Shown: positions 1 to 4,384 of the stretch, piece by piece
How positions within the stretch are numbered: position 1 is the first letter of the stretch
Layout of the letters: each line of letters begins with the position of its first letter
Assembly (NCBI GenBank): GCA_031260745.1
Contig: JAISKY010000229.1
Coordinates: 1 to 5,509 of the forward strand
Source of the DNA: Oscillospiraceae bacterium
GTDB taxonomy: Bacteria > Bacillota > Clostridia > Oscillospirales > Oscillospiraceae
DNA length: 5,509 nucleotides
Direction of reading: 5' to 3'
Program-made: the position numbers and the translations under genes
The notes under the pieces: generated by a model
What the model was told of the DNA's origin: nothing
What the model saw: only the letters and a program-made list of their open reading frames with translations
Database searches by the model: none

Positions 1-107
1 AGCAGTCCGACGCGCTCACCGCTGTTAACCTCGAACGTTACTCCGTCAAGTATGTTTTTATCTTTCTCAAACGCCTTTACGACGTCGTGCAGCGCAATCT
101 CTATCAT
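1..107 (-). CDS. ABC-type ATPase, ABC-F-like, N-terminal fragment cut by window edge
   Basis: The gene runs off the left edge, leaving 35 complete codons plus two bases. The peptide begins MIEIALHDVVKAFE and reaches the motif GERVGL, which in ABC ATPases lies directly before the Walker A loop. The pattern of a short first beta strand, a K-x-F-x(5)-IL-x-GVTFEV stretch and then GERVGLL is typical of ABC nucleotide-binding domains. The wording ERVGLL is most like the soluble ABC-F group, whose members act on ribosomes or in antibiotic resistance, but a transporter ATPase cannot be excluded because Walker A, the signature motif and the linker are outside the window. The start is supported by GGAG six bases upstream of the ATG (positions 114-117). 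A second, diverged copy of this gene start lies at 651-698, beyond the MuF_C ORF, which is the main oddity of the region. Confidence 0.75.
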   Translation of the reverse strand, partial: MIEIALHDVVKAFEKDKNILDGVTFEVNSGERVGL

Positions 108-113
108 TATTTT
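66..113 (-). repeat. Direct repeat copy A: start of the ABC gene
   Basis: This 48-base segment covers the leader A-tract, the ATG and the first 14 codons of the ABC ATPase. It matches 651-698 in the same orientation at 42 of 48 positions with no gaps, by eye. The match stops on the coding side just after the GAG codon and on the upstream side just before the Shine-Dalgarno sequence, where only a loose GA-rich resemblance remains. Confidence 0.85.
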
Positions 114-126
114 CTCCAATTTACTA

Positions 127-155
127 TTGACAATCGTTATTGATTGTGCTATAAG
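127..155 (+). promoter_or_regulatory. Sigma-70-like promoter, rightward, antisense to the MuF_C ORF
   Basis: A consensus -35 box TTGACA at 127-132 is followed after exactly 17 bases by TATAAG at 150-155. Transcription would run rightward into the MuF_C ORF on its antisense strand. The spacer holds a 6-base inverted repeat, ACAATC at 130-135 and GATTGT at 142-147, overlapping the end of the -35 box, which could be an operator. No plausible rightward gene with a ribosome binding site follows, so if active this would make an antisense transcript. The region is AT-rich, where chance promoter-like sequences are common. Confidence 0.4.
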
Positions 156-166
156 AACTATAGGAA

Positions 167-646
167 TTACTTTATGGTTTCCCCCGACGGCAATTGGAGC
201 CCTAGGTTTTGGAGCCATACGGTAATTCTCTTTTTGTCCGTATATATGAGCTTACTATTGCTTATAAATCTTTGCGTGTTATCTTTAACATATACGCTTG
301 TAATCTTATTAAACAGTTCCCGTAAACTGCTCTCGTACAAATTTGTTCTCAGTGAAACCATAATCGCTCTGCCAAGCTCGTCATATAGTTCGCCATACAG
401 CACAAAACTGTCTTTTTGCGTTCTGGATTCAAGTATCATAACAGGATTATTAACCACTTCCGGCAATTTTAGCATAATATCCGAACTTAGATTGTGTTCG
501 TTCATCACTGACACAATCTTACTTTTGTTTATAATAATTCGCTGACTTGGTACTCCGATGCTCAGCAAAGCCTCAACCGGCATACCGATAACAAAGTAGC
601 CGTTTGTGCTACTTCCGTACCACGCTTCAAACTGCTCTTTGTACAT
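167..646 (-). CDS. MuF C-terminal-domain-like protein (orphan module)
   Basis: The 159-residue protein resembles, from memory of the family, the MuF_C module found at the C-terminal end of phage head-morphogenesis and large polyvalent or toxin-like proteins. Supporting parts are an opening FEAWYGS followed by FVIGMPVEALLSIGVP (about residues 6-33), then INKSKI, then LKLPEVVNNPVMILES (about 60-75), a strand pair ending IMVSLRTN (about 93-101), and a final part with ITSVYVKDN, LIYTDKKR and NLGLQLP. The ending is what I would expect for the natural C-terminus of such proteins. The portions that usually precede it (portal, nuclease or helicase domains) are absent. An in-frame stop lies six codons upstream of the ATG, so the ORF cannot extend. 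No good Shine-Dalgarno sequence precedes the ATG, and its start overlaps by 20 bases a micro-ORF made from a copy of the ABC gene start. It is AT-richer than the neighbours (frequent ATA, TTA and ATT codons), which suits foreign origin. It may be an expressed orphan domain or a remnant; function unknown. Confidence 0.6.
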   Translation of the reverse strand: MYKEQFEAWYGSSTNGYFVIGMPVEALLSIGVPSQRIIINKSKIVSVMNEHNLSSDIMLKLPEVVNNPVMILESRTQKDSFVLYGELYDELGRAIMVSLRTNLYESSLRELFNKITSVYVKDNTQRFISNSKLIYTDKKRITVWLQNLGLQLPSGETIK

Positions 647-692
647 TAATCTCGAACGCCTTTACGATGCCGCGCCGCGCAATTTCTATCAT
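627..692 (-). pseudogene. Relic of an ABC ATPase gene start (21-codon micro-ORF)
   Basis: The ATG at 690-692 opens a reading frame encoding MIEIARRGIVKAFEINVQRAV and then TGA at 627-629. Its first 14 residues match the ABC ATPase start at 107 except at residues 6-9 (LHDV there, RRGI here). After the glutamate the two sequences diverge completely. It keeps a leader with GAGGT and a run of A before the ATG, so it may still be translated. The MuF_C ORF begins inside it in a different frame, so it could act as a leader peptide for translational coupling, but the simpler reading is a truncated paralogue or duplication scar. Confidence 0.6.
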
Positions 693-698
693 TATTTT
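651..698 (-). repeat. Direct repeat copy B: duplicated ABC gene start
   Basis: Partner of the segment at 66-113, in the same orientation, with six differences in 48 bases. The differences fall at all codon positions, including changes of Leu-His-Asp to Arg-Arg-Gly, so this copy looks less constrained than copy A. The pair brackets the MuF_C ORF and some 540 bases of AT-rich sequence. Confidence 0.85.
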
Positions 699-713
699 TA
701 CCTCACGCTAAAC

Positions 714-733
714 GGGCGGGCAACAGCCCGCCC
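714..733. repeat. GC-rich palindrome, REP-like hairpin
   Basis: GGGCGGGC at 714-721 pairs perfectly with GCCCGCCC at 726-733 around an AACA loop, and is followed by CTACGTA. The form 'TAGGGGCGGGC...GCCCGCCC' resembles dispersed intergenic palindromes common in several bacterial genomes, from memory. It lies downstream of the activase on the minus strand but lacks a U-tract after the stem there, so it is a poor intrinsic terminator, though it could protect mRNA ends. Confidence 0.65.
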
Positions 734-740
734 CTACGTA

Positions 741-759
741 CGGAGCGAATTACGCTCCG
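741..759. repeat. Second palindrome next to the REP-like hairpin
   Basis: CGGAGCG at 741-747 pairs with CGCTCCG at 753-759 around AATTA, seven perfect base pairs. It lies seven bases from the preceding GC-rich palindrome, so the two form a tandem hairpin unit between the activase stop codon and the duplicated ABC start. A run of seven T lies about 13 bases to its right on the plus strand, too far for a normal terminator. The rest of 760-842 shows nothing I can name. Confidence 0.55.
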
Positions 760-842
760 CATCAAATACCGCTATTTTTTTCCTGTTTTACGGTAATCCA
801 AATATCCGACCCAAAATCGCGTATTAAAAGCCTATTTGTTTT

Positions 843-1790
843 TTACCCTATTTGCGCGGGTAAGCCGTAACTTTGGAACAACTCCAGCGTTTCCTGCATA
901 AATTCCTGGGGCGGAGGGCTTACGTTCATACGGTACGTCTTGCCTAAACGCTGATACTTAGTCTGACCCATTTTGTGGAACGGCAAAAGCTGTATTACGT
1001 CAATCGCGTCCTTAATCTGTACGCAGAACTCCGCCGTTGCCTTGCGGTTCTCTAAACTGTCGTTGAGCTTAGGAATAATCGGATAGCGAATCTGGAATCT
1101 CGCTCCCGCTTTCGCTAACGCGAGCGCGTTTTCCTTGATTTTCTCGTTGGGAACTCCGACGAGCTTTTTACTGCGCTCCGAATCCATATGTTTCAAGTCG
1201 TACAGGAACAAATCCACATACGGTAAAATCTCCAGATAATGCTCCGTCGGAGCGAATCCGGTCGTGTCCAGCGCGACCGTAAAGCCCTCGTCCTTACACG
1301 CTTTTGCCAATGCCTTGCAGAACTCAAACTGACTCATAGGTTCGCCGCCGGAAATTGTCACGCCGCCGCCTGATTTCTCGTAGTAACGCTTATCCTGACG
1401 GATTGTTTTCATACACTCCTCAACGGTGACGTGCCTTTGAGTGTTATACAAACCCTTGCTCGGACAGACTTTCGCGCACTCCAAACATACGGTGCATTTC
1501 TCTCGGTCAACGACCGGATAAATTATGTCCTCGTCTTTCAGGTTTTTCGTGACTTCGCCTTTCGACAGCGCGCCGAATTTGCACGCCTCCAGGCACAGTC
1601 CGCAAAGCTCCGTACCGATACATTTGATTTCCATCCACGCGAGGTCAGGCTCAAAGCTCTGCGACTCCGGGCTGTGACACCAAACGCACGTCAGCGGACA
1701 CCCTTTTAAGTACACGTCCGTTCTGATTCCCGGTCCGTCGTGAACCGAAAACTTTTGTATGTCGTAAATGTTGCCTTCAATGTTTGTCAT
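843..1790 (-). CDS. Glycyl-radical-enzyme activating protein (radical SAM, PflA/PFLE family)
   Basis: This 315-residue protein would cleave S-adenosylmethionine reductively and abstract a hydrogen from the conserved glycine of a partner glycyl radical enzyme. The radical SAM cluster motif is C31-x3-C35-x2-C38 within KGCPLTCVWCHSPES, preceded by FSVHDGPGIRT (about 14-24), a hallmark of these activases. An inserted two-cluster ferredoxin-like domain follows: C57, C63, C66, C70 and then C99, C102, C105, C109. SGGEP at 147-151, DTTGFA and the DLFLYDLKHMD segment complete the fold, and the C-terminal LLPFHKMGQTKY is also typical. Length and domain order fit the larger activases of decarboxylases, C-S or C-N lyases and dehydratases rather than classic PflA, which lacks the ferredoxin insert. 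The first cluster has an unusual C-x5-C spacing. The substrate enzyme cannot be told from this sequence, and no glycyl radical enzyme gene is in the window. I chose the internal ATG at 1790 over one at 1877: conserved homology starts there and it has GGAGG eight bases upstream, while the upstream ATG overlaps the methyltransferase gene. Confidence 0.9.
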   Translation of the reverse strand: MTNIEGNIYDIQKFSVHDGPGIRTDVYLKGCPLTCVWCHSPESQSFEPDLAWMEIKCIGTELCGLCLEACKFGALSKGEVTKNLKDEDIIYPVVDREKCTVCLECAKVCPSKGLYNTQRHVTVEECMKTIRQDKRYYEKSGGGVTISGGEPMSQFEFCKALAKACKDEGFTVALDTTGFAPTEHYLEILPYVDLFLYDLKHMDSERSKKLVGVPNEKIKENALALAKAGARFQIRYPIIPKLNDSLENRKATAEFCVQIKDAIDVIQLLPFHKMGQTKYQRLGKTYRMNVSPPPQEFMQETLELFQSYGLPAQIG

Positions 1791-1798
1791 TGTATATT

Positions 1799-1803
1799 CC
1801 TCC
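1799..1803 (-). promoter_or_regulatory. Shine-Dalgarno sequence that sets the activase start
   Basis: On the minus strand GGAGG ends eight bases before the ATG at 1788-1790. It decides between this start and an in-frame ATG 87 bases upstream that lies inside the methyltransferase gene. Confidence 0.75.
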
Positions 1804-1821
1804 GAAATGTTTTTTTTAACA

Positions 1822-2559
1822 TTAGTATTTACGCGCCCGCGCGAGCAGAAAGCTAGGTTTATGCAAATCTTTGGCATATCCCGGTAAGCGGCTGATTATT
1901 TCCCGAGACGGTATCGGTTCTATCAGCTTTTCAATTGCTAATCCCGCGTTTATCAGCGCGTTTAATATTTCCGAAAATGTCCTGTGATATTTTATAACGC
2001 TATCGACTATCCAACTTGTATTACGCTCGCCGGTATTGCCGTAATCGGTCAGAATATAATGGTCGGCGTTGCCGTCCGCGTCCTTTGCCCACGACGCGCC
2101 TTTGACCGGCGCGGTAGTCAGAGGGTGTTCCTGCGAAAAGATAAAATAACCTCCGGAGTTCAGCGAACCGCTTACAGCCTCCGCGAATTTATCAAAATCC
2201 TCAATATAATGCGCGGCAAGCGAACTGAAAATAACGTCGAATTTGCCTTTCAGCGCCGAAAGGTCATTCATATCCAACCGCTCAAAACGTATGCCGTGGT
2301 TTTCGGATTTGGCGACTTCAAGCATTTTCTCGGATATGTCAACGCCGACGACCGATTTCGCTCCGCGCCTGTAAAACTCCGCGCAGTTTTTACCGTAACC
2401 GCAACCTAAATCGAGAACTATCTTTCCGGTTAAATCCGGCGACAGCTCAAAAAGCGCGGGTTTTTCCAGTAGTATGTTCGCGCTATCGGGATTTTCGCGG
2501 AGTTTCCTGTATCCGTCGAAAAACACCGGGTTATCGTAAATATTTTGAGCCGCGCTCAT
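1822..2559 (-). CDS. Class I SAM-dependent methyltransferase
   Basis: A 245-residue cytosolic protein with a Rossmann-type methyltransferase fold. Motif I is IVLDLGCGYGKN (about 47-58), which binds S-adenosylmethionine. The acidic residue ending strand 2 is D74 in VVGVDIS. RLDMND (95-100) supplies the adenine-contacting acid, and FDVIFSSLAAHYIED (108-122) is motif IV. A conserved-looking SQEHPLTTAP segment and YHRTFSEILNALINAGL (about 190-210) follow, the latter being the usual 'methyltransferase type 11' C-terminal helix pattern. The substrate is not evident; relatives annotated as SmtA- or UbiE-like act on small molecules. GGGAG lies nine bases before the ATG. The gene ends 31 bases before the activase start, so the two are probably co-transcribed. 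It does not look like the methyltransferase known as TrsM that accompanies TrsS genes, though I cannot compare them here. Confidence 0.88.
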   Translation of the reverse strand: MSAAQNIYDNPVFFDGYRKLRENPDSANILLEKPALFELSPDLTGKIVLDLGCGYGKNCAEFYRRGAKSVVGVDISEKMLEVAKSENHGIRFERLDMNDLSALKGKFDVIFSSLAAHYIEDFDKFAEAVSGSLNSGGYFIFSQEHPLTTAPVKGASWAKDADGNADHYILTDYGNTGERNTSWIVDSVIKYHRTFSEILNALINAGLAIEKLIEPIPSREIISRLPGYAKDLHKPSFLLARARKY

Positions 2560-2609
2560 TTTCCAACGCTCCCTTGCGACTTATTTTGCCTTTTCAAATA
2601 GTCGGCGCT

Positions 2610-3173
2610 TCACGGAGCCTCTACGAAACCGCCCCACTTGAAATCGCGGTCGAAATCGGTTTCGAGTATTCCACAGTACGGTATGTATTCGGCGTAAACG
2701 AATTGGCGCATTACCATTCCGTGAGCGATGACTATTATCTTCTTCGAGTTTTCATATTTGTACAGGCACTCGATTGCGCGTTTCGCTACGGAGGACAGAC
2801 TTTCCCAGTTGTACTTAGCGTCCGGACTGCGTTCGCCCTTGAACGCCATACATTCAGCAAACGAGCTATCTACATACTCACTTCCGGAATACTGTTGAGT
2901 CGTATCCGGCGACCACTCGTGGAGGTCGGTCTCGATTTTAATCTCAAGCCCCGTATTTTTGGAGATAATCGCCGCAGTCTGCAACGCCCTCGTGTACGGA
3001 GAAGCGACGATAAACTCCGCGCTGCTTAACCGCGGGTCGCTCGAAACAGCGTTAGCCTGTTCGACACCCGCATCGGTCAATTGTCCGAAATCAAGTCCGC
3101 GACCGATGAACTTCCGTTCCGTCACGAAACTGTAATCCGGCTGTCCGTGTCTGATTAGGACTAAACGCGTCAT
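2610..3173 (-). CDS. Histidine phosphatase family protein (phosphoglycerate mutase-like)
   Basis: A 187-residue single-domain protein of the histidine phosphatase superfamily. The signature LVLIRHGQPDY puts the phosphorylated histidine at H9 with R8 beside it. SPYTRALQTA (58-67) contributes R62, DLHEW contributes the likely acid E86, and VIAHGM contributes the second catalytic histidine H151. The length fits small bacterial phosphatases (CobC/GpmB-like) rather than the approximately 230-250 residue glycolytic phosphoglycerate mutases. The substrate cannot be inferred. GAGG stands eight bases before the ATG. The stop is 50 bases from the methyltransferase start, so it is probably the first gene of the phosphatase, methyltransferase, activase run. 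Nothing in the gene is odd. Confidence 0.9.
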   Translation of the reverse strand: MTRLVLIRHGQPDYSFVTERKFIGRGLDFGQLTDAGVEQANAVSSDPRLSSAEFIVASPYTRALQTAAIISKNTGLEIKIETDLHEWSPDTTQQYSGSEYVDSSFAECMAFKGERSPDAKYNWESLSSVAKRAIECLYKYENSKKIIVIAHGMVMRQFVYAEYIPYCGILETDFDRDFKWGGFVEAP

Positions 3174-3208
3174 TCGCGTTACCTCGTTATTCCGTCGTTA
3201 CTTAGCTG

Positions 3209-3245
3209 AAAATCACCCGCCGCCGTTGAGGGCGGCGAGCGTTTT
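3209..3245. terminator. Candidate bidirectional terminator below degV
   Basis: A perfect seven-base stem, CGCCGCC at 3218-3224 and GGCGGCG at 3231-3237 around GTTGAG, is flanked by AAAA at 3209-3212 and TTTT at 3242-3245. For the leftward degV transcript the stem is followed after five bases by four U. The tail is short and offset, so termination may be weak, letting some degV message read into the phosphatase gene. The rest of the gap 3174-3324 shows no convincing promoter; a TAATAA-like -10 with a poor -35 is the best I see. Confidence 0.45.
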
Positions 3246-3324
3246 AACTATTTATTAGCTTTCGTCCTCCGCAGAGCGTAACCCTCGTCCAACCCCGTAA
3301 TTGTTCACTGTTAACTCTTACCTG

Positions 3325-4206
3325 TTAGCCGGTGGGCATTACGCCTTTGAAGAACAGGGCGATACAGCCCGGTCCGGTGTGACAACCGATTGTAGGTCCG
3401 ATATGATTAATGATAATATCTTTAATGTTAGGAAATTTCTGTTTAATGGTTTCCGCAAGGTCTTTCGCGCGGTCAAACGCGTCCGCGTGGCTTATCATAA
3501 CCGTTTGACCCGCCGCGTCGCGGATTGTTTCACCCATGTGCTCCACCATTGACTTAATCACGTTCTTAACGCCCCTTGCCTTACTGTGCGGAGCGAGATG
3601 ACCCGATTCGTCTACCAAAAGTATCGGCTTGATATTCAGCAGCGAACCTACAAAAGCCGTAGATTTGCTAATTCGTCCGCCGCGTTTGAGGTAGCCAAGT
3701 TCGTCCACGAAAAACCAATGGCAAATGTTATGCTTGATACCCTCAGCGAAATCACGGAGTTCCTCAATACTTGCGCCTTTCTCTTTCTCCTGAGCCGCGA
3801 GGTACACCAGCAACCCCTCGCCCATTGACGCGCACATCGTATCTACAATGTAAATCTTACGCTCCGGATATTTAGCTCTAAGTTCCCCCGCCGCGATTCC
3901 GGCGTTGTCATACGTCGCGCTAAGCCCGGACGAAAACGCGAGATAAAGGATGTCTTTGCCCGCCGACAGTTCCCGTTCCATATACTCGGCAAATAAACCG
4001 GAGCTAACCGCCGAGGTACTTGCGGACGAGCTAACCGCCAACAACTCGTAAAAACGCTCTAATGTCAATGCTTTCCCGTCGAGATTCGCCTCGTAAGTAT
4101 CGCCGTCAATGGTCGCGCCAAGCGGTACGGTAATAAGCGATATACGCTGTGCCAGTTCATACGGTAAATCACAGCACGAGTCACTCATTATAACATATTC
4201 GTTCAT
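3325..4206 (-). CDS. DegV family fatty-acid-binding protein (FakB-like)
   Basis: A 293-residue protein, the full usual length of the DegV family. Family members bind a fatty acid; in Bacillota the FakB proteins present it to the kinase FakA, which phosphorylates it for phospholipid synthesis. The N-terminal SDSCCDLP (8-15) is the family opening motif. STSAVSSGLF (63-72) and FSSGLSATYDNA (91-102) carry the Thr and Ser residues expected to hold the carboxylate. DELGYLKRGGRIS (168-180) is the most recognisable central motif, and GPTIGCHTGPG (270-280) with H276 closes the pocket. No fakA is visible in the window, which is common because FakB paralogues are scattered. GGAGG at 4213-4217 lies six bases upstream of the ATG. 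The gene is divergent from the radical SAM gene, and a hairpin separates it from the phosphatase gene downstream. Confidence 0.93.
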   Translation of the reverse strand: MNEYVIMSDSCCDLPYELAQRISLITVPLGATIDGDTYEANLDGKALTLERFYELLAVSSSASTSAVSSGLFAEYMERELSAGKDILYLAFSSGLSATYDNAGIAAGELRAKYPERKIYIVDTMCASMGEGLLVYLAAQEKEKGASIEELRDFAEGIKHNICHWFFVDELGYLKRGGRISKSTAFVGSLLNIKPILLVDESGHLAPHSKARGVKNVIKSMVEHMGETIRDAAGQTVMISHADAFDRAKDLAETIKQKFPNIKDIIINHIGPTIGCHTGPGCIALFFKGVMPTG

Positions 4207-4231
4207 AGGGAACCTCCAAAAATAAACTTGT

Positions 4232-4261
4232 ATTATAGCTGAAACATTTTAGAAAGGTGAA
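4232..4261 (-). promoter_or_regulatory. Proximal leftward promoter candidate for degV
   Basis: A perfect -10 box TATAAT lies on the minus strand at 4232-4237, about 26 bases before the degV ATG. The best -35 at a spacing of 18 is the weak TTCACC (4256-4261), which falls inside the right-hand arm of the hairpin. A bound factor or the dyad itself might compensate for the poor -35. Confidence 0.4.
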
Positions 4262-4276
4262 TATACTCGCCTTTCT
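4251..4276. promoter_or_regulatory. Inverted repeat in the degV leader
   Basis: AGAAAGGTGA at 4251-4260 and TCGCCTTTCT at 4267-4276 pair over ten bases, with one G-T pair, around ATATAC. No T-run follows on either side, so it is not a standard terminator. It overlaps the -35 region of the proximal degV promoter and lies downstream of the distal one, so it suits an operator or a 5' UTR hairpin. The regulator is unknown. Confidence 0.5.
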
Positions 4277-4309
4277 ATATTGACAAAATCCAATAGCCAA
4301 TACGTTTAT

Positions 4310-4338
4310 AGTTTAACATACGTAATTAGTATTGTCAA
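4310..4338 (-). promoter_or_regulatory. Distal leftward promoter candidate for degV
   Basis: On the minus strand a consensus TTGACA (4333-4338) is followed after 17 bases by TAAACT (4310-4315). It would give degV a leader of about 100 bases containing the hairpin at 4251-4276. Confidence 0.5.
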
Positions 4339-4349
4339 GTTATTTTTGC

Positions 4350-4378
4350 TTGACTTAACCACGAAAATATGTTAATCT
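4350..4378 (+). promoter_or_regulatory. Rightward promoter of the radical SAM gene
   Basis: TTGACT at 4350-4355 is followed after 17 bases by TAATCT at 4373-4378, only six bases before the ATG at 4385. A normal start point would fall on or next to the A of the ATG, which suggests a leaderless message. Its -35 lies 11 bases from the -35 of the leftward promoter, so the two polymerases would compete for overlapping DNA. The two -35 boxes form an inverted repeat, GTCAAG (4334-4339) and CTTGAC (4349-4354). Confidence 0.45.
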
Positions 4379-4384
4379 GAGAGT

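Noticed and set aside
144..545. 133-residue rightward ORF opposite the MuF_C ORF, just after the promoter-like boxes
   Set aside because: It has no ribosome binding site, is dominated by low-complexity Leu/Ser/Ile runs, and its complement encodes the more domain-like protein.
606..827. 73-residue rightward ORF
   Set aside because: It runs through the repeat copy and both GC-rich palindromes, has no ribosome binding site and no recognisable motif.
1791..1877. 29-codon upstream extension of the activase from an ATG at 1877
   Set aside because: It overlaps the methyltransferase gene, has no family similarity, and the internal ATG at 1790 has a strong Shine-Dalgarno sequence.
1984..2409. 141-residue rightward ORF inside the methyltransferase gene, with similar antisense ORFs inside the activase, phosphatase and degV genes
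   Set aside because: These are frames opposite well-supported conserved genes, without ribosome binding sites or domains of their own.
3246..3305. Short stop-to-stop leftward frame ending LDEGYALRRTKANK, considered as the tail of a lost gene
   Set aside because: It is only about 18 codons long with no start codon and no family I recognise; chance is the simpler explanation.
3299..3330. TTGTTCACTGTTAACT-type sequence after degV, considered as part of a tandem repeat
   Set aside because: Only one and a half loose units are present, not enough to call a repeat.
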